Made by a program: the position numbers and the translations under genes | Source: Proteobacteria bacterium UBA3588 | Lineage (GTDB): Bacteria > Pseudomonadota > Gammaproteobacteria > Thiohalomonadales > Thiohalomonadaceae | Direction of reading: 5' to 3' | DNA: 16,388 nucleotides | Assembly: GCA_002376325.1 (NCBI GenBank) | Contig: DFMR01000051.1 | Span: forward strand, 1-16,388 | Shown: one piece after another, positions 6,490 to 14,159 of the stretch | Layout: the number at the start of each line of letters is the position of its first letter | Position numbering within the stretch: position 1 is the stretch's first letter | Notes under the pieces: model-generated | What the model saw: only the letters and a program-made list of their open reading frames with translations | Told to the model about the DNA's origin: nothing | Databases searched by the model: none

Positions 6490-9400
6490 ATGCAGCGGAT
6501 GGTTACCTTGGACGGCAACGAAGCAGCCGCCACGATCGCGCACCTGACCAACGAAGTTATCGCCATCTACCCCATCACGCCCGCCTCTCCCATGGGCGAA
6601 CATGCCGACGAATGGTCGGCACAGGGACGCAAAAACCTGTGGGGCACCGTGCCAACCATCGTCGAGATGCAGAGCGAGGGCGGCGCCGCCGGCGCCATCC
6701 ACGGCGCACTGCAGAGCGGAGCTCTCACCACCTCGTTTACCGCCTCGCAGGGGCTGTTGCTGATGCTCCCCAACATGTACAAGATCGCGGGCGAGCTGAC
6801 CCCCATGGTGCTGCACGTCGCGGCCCGCTCCCTTGCCGCTCAGGCGCTGTCCATCTTCTGCGACCACGCCGACGTCATGGCGGCGCGGGCCACCGGCTTT
6901 TCCCTGTTGTGCGCCGGCTCGGTACAGGAGGTCGCCGATATGGCCCTGATCGCCCAGGCGGCGACACTGGAAGGACGGATACCGATACTGCATTTCTTCG
7001 ATGGCTTCCGCACCTCGCACGAAATCTCAAAGGTCTTGCTCCCCGAGCGCAAGGTAGTGCGCTCGATGATTAGCGATCAACTGGTGCAGGCGCACCGGCT
7101 GCGTGCACTCAACCCCGAACATCCGGTGGTGCGCGGTACCTCGCAAAACCCCGACGTCTACTTTCAGGCGCGCGAAAGCGTCAACCCCTACTACCAGCAA
7201 ATGCCGGTCGTGGTGCAGGCGGCAATGAACCGGTTTGCGGAACTTACCGGCCGCCATTACCACCTGTTCGATTACGTTGGCGCCGCCGATGCCGAACGCC
7301 TCATCATCATGATGGGCTCGGGCGCCGACGCCGCGCACGAGACGGTCGAACATCTCATCGCCCGCGGCGAAAAGGTCGGTTTGGTCAAGGTGCGGCTGTT
7401 TCGCCCCTTCGATGCGACGGCTCTACTTGCCGCGCTGCCCGCCACCGCACGCCGTATCGCCGTGCTCGATCGTACCAAGGAACCCGGTGCCGACGGCGAG
7501 CCCTTGTACAAGGACGTGGTCACCGCCATCGTGCAATCGTACAGTTCGAGCCAGTCTAGGTTCGACGTGCTGCCGCGCATCATCGGCGGACGCTATGGTC
7601 TGTCGTCCAAAGAGTTCACGCCGGGGATGGTCAAGGCGGTATTCGATGAGTTGGACGCGGAGCAATTCAAGAACTCCTTCACCATCGGTATTCATGACGA
7701 CGTCACCCACACCAGCCTGGAGTGGGACGCACACTTCCGCGTCGACGCTGCGCAAGGCGTCAATTGCGCCCTGTTTTACGGCCTGGGTTCCGACGGTACC
7801 GTCAGCGCAAACAAGAACACCATCAAGATCATCGGCGAGGATACCGACCTCTACGCACAGGGCTATTTCGTTTACGACTCGAAAAAAGCCGGTGCGGTTA
7901 CCGTCTCGCACCTGCGCTTCGGCCCCACTCCGATCCGCTCCAGCTATCTCATCGGCGACGACGAGGCTCAGTTCGTCGGCTGCCATCAGACCATCTTCCT
8001 TGAACGCTATGACATCCTCGACAAGGCTGCCCCGGGTGCAGTTTTCCTGCTCAATACGGCAGCGGCGCCAGAGCGTGCGTGGGAGACGCTGCCGCATCGC
8101 ATGCAGCAGCAGGTCATCGACAAGCAGGTTCGCTTCTTCGTGATCGACGCCTATCAGGTGGCCCAGAATGCGGGTATGGGCCGGCGCATCAATACCATCA
8201 TGCAGACCTGCCACTTCGCCATTTCCGGTCTGTTGCCGCGCGAACAGGCCATCGAGGCCATCAAGCGCGCGGCTGAAAAAACCTACGGCAAAAAGGGACC
8301 GAAAATCGTCGATCTCAATTTCCGCGCCATCGACGCCGCGCTCGCCAATCTGCATGAGGTGAAAACCCCGCAACAGGCGACCAGCGCGTTCGAACGGCCG
8401 CCGGTCGTCGCCGCCAATGCACCGCAGTTCGTGCAAAACGTCACCGCACGCATGATGGCAGGCAGCGGCGACGCGCTGCCGGTCAGCCTGTTGCCGGCGG
8501 ACGGCACCTGGCCTACCGCTACCACGCGCTGGGAGAAACGCAATATAGCGCTGGAGATCCCGGTGTGGGACGAACAGCTGTGCATCCACTGCGGCAAGTG
8601 CCCGTTCGTCTGTCCGCACGGCACGATCCGCAGCAAGGTGTTCAACCCCGAAACGGCCGGTCCGATCCCGCCGACGTTTCGCCATGTCGCCGTCAAAGGC
8701 AAGGAGTTTCCCGCAGGCGCTCACATCGTCTATCAGGTGGCGCCGGAGGATTGCACCGGCTGCGGCCTGTGCGTCGACATCTGCCCGGTGAAGGACAAGG
8801 CAAACCCTGGTCGCCGCGCCCTCAACATGAGTCCCCAGCCGCCGCTGCGCGAGCAGGAGCGACAAAACTGGGATTTTTTCCTCACTCTGCCGGAATTCGA
8901 TCGCCGCGAGGTGCATACCTCGGTTATGAAGAACGCGATGCTGCTGCAGCCGCTATTCGAATTTTCCAGCGCCTGCGCCGGCTGCGGCGAAACCCCCTAT
9001 CTGCGCCTGGCCAGCCAGCTGTTCGGCGATCGCATGGTGGTGGCGAACGCCACAGGCTGTTCCTCCATCTACGGCGGCAACCTGCCGACCACGCCGTGGG
9101 CCCAGGACGCACAAGGCCGCGGACCGGCGTGGAACAACTCGCTCTTCGAAGACAACGCCGAATTCGGCTTGGGCATGCGCATTGCCGTGGACAAACAACA
9201 GGAATACGCCCATGAGCTGCTCAAGTCGCTGGCGCCGCAGATTGGCGAAGAGCTGGTGCAAGAGCTAATCAACACCGATCAATCGGATGAAGCCGGCCTG
9301 CATCAGCAACGCGAACACGTCGCTGCCCTGCATGAACGGCTGCGACAGATTGATCGTCCCGAGGCACAACAGTTGGCGGCGCTGGCCGACGTATTGGTAC

Positions 9401-10089
9401 GCCGCAGCGTCTGGATCGTCGGCGGTGACGGTTGGGCCTACGATATTGGTTTCGGCGGACTCGATCATGTGCTTGCATCCGGTCGCAACGTCAACATTCT
9501 GGTGCTGGACACCGAGGTCTATTCCAATACCGGCGGCCAGACATCCAAGGCGACCCCGCGCGGCGCCGTCGCCAAGTTCTCCGCCGGCGGAAAACCGACC
9601 GCAAAGAAAGACCTGGCGATGATCGCCATGGCCTACAACAACGTCTACGTGGCTCATGTGGCCTACGGTGCCAAGGACGTGCAGACGCTCAAGGCCTTTA
9701 TGGAAGCGGAGTCGTACCCCGGTGTGTCGTTGATCATTGCCTACAGTCCATGCACCGCATGGGGCACCGATATGCTGCACAATCACGAGATGCAGGACCG
9801 CGCCGTACGCAGCGGTCATTGGCCCTTGTTTCGCTTCGACCCACGCCGCGCAGCAGAACACGAAAATCCACTGCAACTCGACTCCAAGGAACCGTCGATC
9901 GCCTATCGGGAGTTCGTCAGCCAGGAGACACGATTCAACATGTTGTGGCGCAGCCATCCTGAAGCCGCAGAGCGTTTTCTCGCGCAAGCCCAGCGCCACG
10001 CGCGTTCCAGCTTCCATCATTACCGCCAGCTGGCCGATCTCAGTTACGCCGAACCCTCAGAGAATAAGCCCGAGAAAGCCAAGGAGTAA
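6490..10089 (+). CDS. nifJ: Pyruvate:ferredoxin (flavodoxin) oxidoreductase, single-chain
   Basis: This 1199-residue homodimer-type PFOR converts pyruvate and CoA to acetyl-CoA and CO2, passing electrons to ferredoxin or flavodoxin; the reaction is reversible. Domain I begins with YPITPASPMGEHADEW and carries the conserved Glu63 in MQSEGG. Two ferredoxin-type 4Fe-4S sites follow, C698-x2-C701-x2-C704-x3-C708 and C755-x2-C758-x2-C761-x3-C765. The proximal cluster ligands are C829, C832, C857 and C1088, with the same spacing as the Desulfovibrio africanus enzyme (812, 815, 840, 1071, from recall). The TPP and Mg site spans GDGWAYDIGFGG (Asp980) to EVYSNTGGQ. Nothing is missing, so it should be active and oxygen-sensitive or protected. 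No nif genes are near, so a role in anaerobic carbon metabolism is more likely than nitrogen fixation. It is followed directly by the DHOD-like gene, almost certainly in one operon. Confidence 0.97.
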   Translation: MQRMVTLDGNEAAATIAHLTNEVIAIYPITPASPMGEHADEWSAQGRKNLWGTVPTIVEMQSEGGAAGAIHGALQSGALTTSFTASQGLLLMLPNMYKIAGELTPMVLHVAARSLAAQALSIFCDHADVMAARATGFSLLCAGSVQEVADMALIAQAATLEGRIPILHFFDGFRTSHEISKVLLPERKVVRSMISDQLVQAHRLRALNPEHPVVRGTSQNPDVYFQARESVNPYYQQMPVVVQAAMNRFAELTGRHYHLFDYVGAADAERLIIMMGSGADAAHETVEHLIARGEKVGLVKVRLFRPFDATALLAALPATARRIAVLDRTKEPGADGEPLYKDVVTAIVQSYSSSQSRFDVLPRIIGGRYGLSSKEFTPGMVKAVFDELDAEQFKNSFTIGIHDDVTHTSLEWDAHFRVDAAQGVNCALFYGLGSDGTVSANKNTIKIIGEDTDLYAQGYFVYDSKKAGAVTVSHLRFGPTPIRSSYLIGDDEAQFVGCHQTIFLERYDILDKAAPGAVFLLNTAAAPERAWETLPHRMQQQVIDKQVRFFVIDAYQVAQNAGMGRRINTIMQTCHFAISGLLPREQAIEAIKRAAEKTYGKKGPKIVDLNFRAIDAALANLHEVKTPQQATSAFERPPVVAANAPQFVQNVTARMMAGSGDALPVSLLPADGTWPTATTRWEKRNIALEIPVWDEQLCIHCGKCPFVCPHGTIRSKVFNPETAGPIPPTFRHVAVKGKEFPAGAHIVYQVAPEDCTGCGLCVDICPVKDKANPGRRALNMSPQPPLREQERQNWDFFLTLPEFDRREVHTSVMKNAMLLQPLFEFSSACAGCGETPYLRLASQLFGDRMVVANATGCSSIYGGNLPTTPWAQDAQGRGPAWNNSLFEDNAEFGLGMRIAVDKQQEYAHELLKSLAPQIGEELVQELINTDQSDEAGLHQQREHVAALHERLRQIDRPEAQQLAALADVLVRRSVWIVGGDGWAYDIGFGGLDHVLASGRNVNILVLDTEVYSNTGGQTSKATPRGAVAKFSAGGKPTAKKDLAMIAMAYNNVYVAHVAYGAKDVQTLKAFMEAESYPGVSLIIAYSPCTAWGTDMLHNHEMQDRAVRSGHWPLFRFDPRRAAEHENPLQLDSKEPSIAYREFVSQETRFNMLWRSHPEAAERFLAQAQRHARSSFHHYRQLADLSYAEPSENKPEKAKE
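10081..10086 (+). promoter_or_regulatory. Shine-Dalgarno site inside the nifJ end, coupling the next gene
   Basis: AAGGAG abuts the nifJ TAA stop and stands 6 nt before the ATG at 10093. Ribosomes finishing nifJ would be placed to start the DHOD-like protein, which implies coordinated synthesis. Confidence 0.7.
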
Positions 10090-10092
10090 TCA

Positions 10093-11103
10093 ATGGACTT
10101 GCGAACCGCCTATCTCGGCCTGGAACTGAAAAATCCTCTGGTCCCCTCCGCTTCCCCGTTGTCACGCAGCCTTGATATGGCCAAGCGGCTGGAGGATGCC
10201 GGCGCCGCTGCGCTGGTGATGTATTCGCTGTTCGAAGAAGAGCTGATGCATGACCGCGATTTCATGGATAGCTATCTGCAGAATCAGGCCATCGGCCACG
10301 CCGAGGCCACCACTTTCCTGCCGTCACTGGGCGACATGCCGTCGAAGAACGAACGCTACCTGGAACAGCTGCAACGCTTGAAGGGTGTGTTGGAAATCCC
10401 GGTAGTCGCCAGCCTCAACGGCGTCACGCCCAGCGGCTGGGTCACGCATGGCAAAGCATTGCAGGATGCAGGCGCCGATGCCCTCGAATTGAACGTGTAC
10501 TACATTGCCTGCGACATCGAGCACAGCGGCGCCGAAGTCGAGCAACGCTATATCGACACCCTTGCCGAGCTGCGGCAGCACGTCACGATTCCCATCGCAA
10601 TGAAACTGTCGCCCCAATTCAGCTCGGTCGCCAATATGGTGAAACGGCTGGAACAGGCCGGCGCCAACGGCGTTTCGTTGTTCAACCGCTTCTATCAGCC
10701 CGATATCGACATCGACAGCCTGCGGGTAACATCGCAGCTACACCTCTCCACTTCCGCCGAATCGCTCTTGGCCATGCGCTGGATAGCGATACTGTTCGGC
10801 CGGGTCAATCTGTCGCTCGCCGTCACCGGCGGCATTCATACCGCCGACGACGCGATCAAGTTACTGCTCGCCGGCGCCGACGTGGTGCATCTGTGCAGCG
10901 CGCTGCTGATGCACGGGCCGAAACAGATCAGCAAAATCCTTGACGGGCTCCAGCAGTGGCTCGACGACTCGCCGTACGAATCCGTCGAACAGCTGAAAGG
11001 GGTGCTCAGCCAACTTCATTCCGGAAATCCTGCCGTTTTTGCGCGTACCAATTACGTCCAGATGCTCGACAGCTATACCCTCGATAGCAGCTCCTGGCGC
11101 TAG
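10093..11103 (+). CDS. Dihydroorotate dehydrogenase-like flavoprotein, altered active site
   Basis: The 336-residue protein is a class 1 DHOD-type FMN-binding TIM barrel. It shows LKNPLVPSASPLS near the N-terminus, PVVASLNG, ALELNVYY, MKLSPQFSS, and the phosphate-binding region VTGGIHTADDA with AGADVVHLCSALLMHG. True class 1 enzymes have N-x-S-C-P-N carrying the catalytic Cys; here the segment reads NVYYIACD (Asn134 to Asp141), with Tyr at the Cys position and a Cys displaced to 140. It probably does not oxidise dihydroorotate in pyrimidine synthesis. It starts 3 bp after nifJ with an overlapping ribosome-binding site. DHOD-like genes next to PFOR genes are, as I recall, found in several bacterial lineages, which suggests a flavin electron-transfer or accessory role with PFOR; this is inference. 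Confidence 0.88.
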   Translation: MDLRTAYLGLELKNPLVPSASPLSRSLDMAKRLEDAGAAALVMYSLFEEELMHDRDFMDSYLQNQAIGHAEATTFLPSLGDMPSKNERYLEQLQRLKGVLEIPVVASLNGVTPSGWVTHGKALQDAGADALELNVYYIACDIEHSGAEVEQRYIDTLAELRQHVTIPIAMKLSPQFSSVANMVKRLEQAGANGVSLFNRFYQPDIDIDSLRVTSQLHLSTSAESLLAMRWIAILFGRVNLSLAVTGGIHTADDAIKLLLAGADVVHLCSALLMHGPKQISKILDGLQQWLDDSPYESVEQLKGVLSQLHSGNPAVFARTNYVQMLDSYTLDSSSWR

Positions 11104-11170
11104 TCAAGGATCGCAAGAGCTTGTTGACCGGCGACCGGACGAGCATCATTAACGAATTACGTCGGCGACT

Positions 11171-12544
11171 TTATGGATCAGGATGGGCATGCTGTCGCAG
11201 CACGCGCAGCAGCGCCGCCGCCTTATCCAGACTCTCCTGATACTCCGCGCCGGCGGTCGAATCGATGACAACGCCGCCTCCGGCGCCGAAACAGATCCGA
11301 TTTCGCTGTTGTACCAGGGTTCGAATGGCAATATTCGTATCCATTGCCCCGTCGAAACCGATATACCCGACTGCTCCGCAGTAGACGCCACGACGGTGCT
11401 TTTCCAGTTCTTCGATAATTTCCATGGCGCGACGCTTGGGAGCCCCGGTAATGGACCCGCCGGGTAGACAGTCGCGTAACAGTGCAATGGCGTCCCTGCC
11501 CGGCGCCAGGGTACCGACCACCGTCGATACCAGATGGTGGACCGTGGCAAAGGTTTTCACCGCAAACAAGGTCGGTACCTGTACGCTGCCCGGGATACAG
11601 CATTTGCCCAGGTCGTTACGCAGCAAGTCGACGATCATCAGGTTCTCCGCCCGGTCCTTGCCACTGCGACGCAGCGCTTCAGCCTGGGCGCGATCCTCTG
11701 CCGGATCGGCGACGCGTGGCCGCGTGCCTTTGATCGGCTGGGTCTCCACCTGTCGCCCGAGGACCCGGAGAAAACGCTCCGGCGAGGCGCTCAGCACCTG
11801 GGCAAACGGCAGGTTGAGATAGGCGCCGAACGGGGCGGGATTCGCTCGTCGCAGGTCGCAATAGAGAGAGAACGGGTCGCCCTGCACCTCGGCGCAGAAC
11901 CGTTGTGTCAGATTGACCTGATAACAATCCCCTGCGCACAGATAGTGAATAATGCGCTGAAAAGCCGCGTCGTAGTCGGCAACACTGAGGTCGCTTGCCG
12001 CCGCGGATCTCACCCGGTAATCGTCGCATCGGGCGCTGCTATGCCCCTCCCGCGTCGAGAACAGCGGCTGCGCACGCGTCAACGCCGCCTGGTCCTGCCC
12101 TGCCAACCAGCAACGGCGTGTAGCGTGATCGACGATCAAGGCCCAGTCGTAGATACCGACGGCCATCTCAGGAAGTTGCATGTCATCGGTGGCATGTGCA
12201 GGAAGCGAGAACCAGCGCCGCGCCAGGTCATAGGAAAAGTAGCCGAGGGCGCCACCGCTAAACGGCAATTCGAGGTGCTCGGGTCCGCGCCACGGCCCCA
12301 GCGACTCGCGCAGCAGTTCCAGCGGGTCCGCCGTATGGTCCCGGCAGCTGCCGTCGCGACACACCTGGGTAATGGCACCGCGCGTAACCAAAGTGATGCT
12401 CGGATCGGCGACGAGTATATCGAAGCGGCCGCGCCCTTGACTGTCGAGCCAACACGACCAGGGATATGACGCCAGCCTCTGAAACAGCGGCAACGCATCA
12501 CCAGGATAGGGCAATTCGATGGGGGCGGGCGACGACACTTTCAA
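11171..12544 (-). CDS. pabB: Aminodeoxychorismate synthase component I
   Basis: The 457-residue protein matches PabB (E. coli about 453). With the glutaminase PabA it makes 4-amino-4-deoxychorismate from chorismate, for folate. The chorismate-binding domain is complete: CYQVNLTQRF, LSASPERFLR, PIKGTRPR, ENLMIVDLLRNDLG, PGGSITGAPKRRAMEII and GAGGGVVIDS. Lys272 in PIKGT distinguishes PabB from TrpE (PIAGT). The start is TTG at 12544: an in-frame TAA at 12559-12557 bars any distant start, and the N-terminus from this codon (M-K-V-S-S-P-A-P-I) aligns with recalled E. coli PabB (M-K-T-L-S-P-A-V-I). GTG at 12538 is the alternative; neither has a good Shine-Dalgarno site. No pabA or pabC lies in the window. 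It faces the nifJ operon, with a 67-bp gap lacking a clear terminator. Confidence 0.93.
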   Translation of the reverse strand: MKVSSPAPIELPYPGDALPLFQRLASYPWSCWLDSQGRGRFDILVADPSITLVTRGAITQVCRDGSCRDHTADPLELLRESLGPWRGPEHLELPFSGGALGYFSYDLARRWFSLPAHATDDMQLPEMAVGIYDWALIVDHATRRCWLAGQDQAALTRAQPLFSTREGHSSARCDDYRVRSAAASDLSVADYDAAFQRIIHYLCAGDCYQVNLTQRFCAEVQGDPFSLYCDLRRANPAPFGAYLNLPFAQVLSASPERFLRVLGRQVETQPIKGTRPRVADPAEDRAQAEALRRSGKDRAENLMIVDLLRNDLGKCCIPGSVQVPTLFAVKTFATVHHLVSTVVGTLAPGRDAIALLRDCLPGGSITGAPKRRAMEIIEELEKHRRGVYCGAVGYIGFDGAMDTNIAIRTLVQQRNRICFGAGGGVVIDSTAGAEYQESLDKAAALLRVLRQHAHPDP

Positions 12545-12928
12545 TAAAATGGGCGCTTATCGATACGTTCGACGCAGTGGAGGAAACGTCCAGCAAACGC
12601 ATTTGTCGCGCACGGCTTTCCCAACGTCGTCCCCTGCATCGATTTGGTCATTGTTGCATCAGCGTGCCTGCCGGAGGGCGGGCGCAATCAGATGACCGCT
12701 CACTTGTCGCAGCGGTCTGCCATGCGGTTATGATACAGGAAACCGGTTCCGTTCGTGGCACCGGCGGCATGGGCGACCGATTCGGACAACACCGTGGAGC
12801 GGATCACCTTCTATCCGTGGCGTGTAGCGGTTGACGATGGGTGGAAAACCCTTTCTGCGGAGGAATTCGGGGGCATTGACCGGTCGAACGAGTTTGCGGC
12901 ATGCCCGGCCAATAGCGCCGAACTGCGG
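12545..12928. other. Spacer between dnr-like gene and pabB, no confident gene
   Basis: This 384-bp stretch must contain the end of the dnr transcript and, if separate, the pabB promoter. On the minus strand a 36-codon frame (12651-12541) ends with TGA overlapping the pabB TTG start. On the plus strand an open frame continues to 12991 into the antisense of dnr, and resembles nothing I know. A plus-strand TATGAT at 12729-12734, with TTGTCG 19 bp before it, is a weak promoter match. No terminator or known RNA is recognised. Confidence 0.4.
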
Positions 12929-13615
12929 TTATTCGTAGCAGGCACGCAGCCCTTCAATGTCGTGCAGATGGACGTTGATGCCTTTCACTGAGATCAGTCC
13001 CTGATCACCCAACCCGTGCAAAATACGCGACAGCGTTTCCGGCTGGATGGACAAACGCGAGGCAATGATGTTTTTCGGTGCAGGCAATTCGATTTCGGTA
13101 GAGTTTTCCGCATCCGGCGGCACCTGATCGAGCAGATAATTGATCAGTCGTAACGTCGCGTTCTGCAGCGTCAATGCATCAATTTCATTGAGCAACTGAT
13201 GCAACCGTACGCTGATATCCCCCATCAGCCGAAAGCAGGTATCGACCGAACCGCGCAGGGCGTCCAGAAATGGTTTGTTGTTTATCGCATAGACTTCAGC
13301 CGCAGTCAGTGCCTGTGCGCTGACCGGGTAGAGCGGCACTTCCATAAACATCAGTGCTTCGGCAAACGCTTGCCCCGGACGAATGATCTCGATGATTTTC
13401 TCGTTTCCGGTGGGCGACAAACGGTACAGTTTGACCTGTCCCGAGCGCAGTAGATAAAACTCCTCAGCCGGTTGGCCATGGGAGAAAAAATGCTCGCCGG
13501 GCGCCGCCTGCTGCAGTCGGAGGCCCGTCTTCACTTTCGCCAGCTGCTCATCATTCAGCCCTGCGAACAGAGCATGCCCCCGCAACTCGCGATCAAATGT
13601 GACTGATTGATTCAT
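12929..13615 (-). CDS. dnr: Crp/Fnr-family regulator of the Dnr type
   Basis: The 228-residue protein has an N-terminal cyclic-nucleotide-like beta-barrel (SGQVKLYRLSPTGNEKII, then FAEALMFME), a dimerisation helix (about 130-155) and a C-terminal winged helix. The recognition region LSIQPETLSR (188-197), with Glu193, Ser196 and Arg197, is the Fnr/Dnr kind that reads TTGAT-N4-ATCAA boxes. The N-terminal Cys cluster of Fnr is absent, and length and sequence closely match Pseudomonas Dnr (227 residues, from recall), a haem-based nitric oxide sensor for denitrification. His14 is kept; the residue aligning with Dnr His187, reported as a haem ligand, is Arg187 here. No denitrification gene is in the window. 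The ATG has an A/T-rich leader and no Shine-Dalgarno site. Family firm, ligand uncertain. Confidence 0.88.
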   Translation of the reverse strand: MNQSVTFDRELRGHALFAGLNDEQLAKVKTGLRLQQAAPGEHFFSHGQPAEEFYLLRSGQVKLYRLSPTGNEKIIEIIRPGQAFAEALMFMEVPLYPVSAQALTAAEVYAINNKPFLDALRGSVDTCFRLMGDISVRLHQLLNEIDALTLQNATLRLINYLLDQVPPDAENSTEIELPAPKNIIASRLSIQPETLSRILHGLGDQGLISVKGINVHLHDIEGLRACYE

Positions 13616-13622
13616 ATTTTAT

Positions 13623-13648
13623 GTTGTTAATATATTCATCGATACAAC
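13623..13648. promoter_or_regulatory. Inverted repeat at the dnr-like start, possible operator
   Basis: GTTGT and ACAAC, 16 bp apart, frame AT-rich DNA immediately upstream of the dnr-like ATG. The position suits an operator or autoregulation, but the arms are short and do not match the TTGAT half-site expected for Dnr. It may be chance. Confidence 0.2.
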
Positions 13649-14047
13649 GCAACGGCAGGTCATCGACGTCCGCAGTGACATCAGAATAATCCAACGATGG
13701 CAAGAATCCCATGAAAGATACGTCAATAGCCGCTCTTCGCCCGAGTCCTCTGCCAAATATCAAAAATCAGGGCAAATAACCCGATACCAATGAGTCGACG
13801 ACGATGATATACCGCATATTCCAGGTATTTCCCTTATAACGATGATGATGAAAACAGACACTACGGCCAGCGCTTGGGGGCCGGAACGATAGCCTTGGGA
13901 AGGGGAAATCAAACGTGATGCGATTCAGCGCCAGGAGCGCCGCTGACGCCCGGCGTAATCGCCGCCGGTGCCGATAGCGGAAATGGCGCCCCTACTTATT
14001 CCAACCATGAGGTTCGCAGTGCCGTCCCACTCAGCCAAGCGGTGCAG

Positions 14048-14067
14048 CATACATCGACATACATCGT
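14048..14067. repeat. Short tandem repeat, 2 x 10 bp
   Basis: CATACATCGA is followed directly by CATACATCGT, differing only in the last base. It lies in the spacer downstream of the exporter gene. Function unknown, possibly chance. Confidence 0.5.
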
Positions 14068-14159
14068 GATCCTGCAATACTGCTGTTCAGTGCTTTGCTA
14101 TCTCACATTTTCTTCGGATGCGCAGCATTGCCGTCATGTCCGAAATATCGGGCTGCCGA

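Larger units (their letters stand above)
13616..14159. other. 544-bp gene-poor spacer upstream of the dnr-like gene
   Basis: No convincing gene is seen on either strand. The part next to dnr (13616-13640) is very AT-rich and is the likely dnr promoter area. It holds a 5-bp inverted repeat GTTGT-N16-ACAAC at 13623-13648, 8 bp from the start codon. A 19-codon frame at 13918-13977 (+), MRFSARSAADARRNRRRCR, follows a GGGG-containing stretch but is probably chance. A 10-bp near-perfect tandem repeat (CATACATCGA/CATACATCGT) lies at 14048-14067. Near the exporter stop, TTCGGA and TCCGAA arms around 14113-14143 could form a weak hairpin without a T-tract. Confidence 0.4.

Noticed and set aside
7423..8916. 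A 497-codon open frame antisense to nifJ
   Set aside because: Same artefact of high GC; the plus strand encodes an intact PFOR with all cluster ligands.
12793..12812. GGATCACCTT, similar to the 3' end of 16S rRNA
   Set aside because: The match is only about 10 bases, and upstream bases do not match 16S rRNA.
12755..12991. Plus-strand 78-codon frame containing RITFYPWRVAVDDGW
   Set aside because: Its C-terminal part is antisense to the dnr-like gene, it lacks a convincing ribosome-binding site and it resembles no known family.
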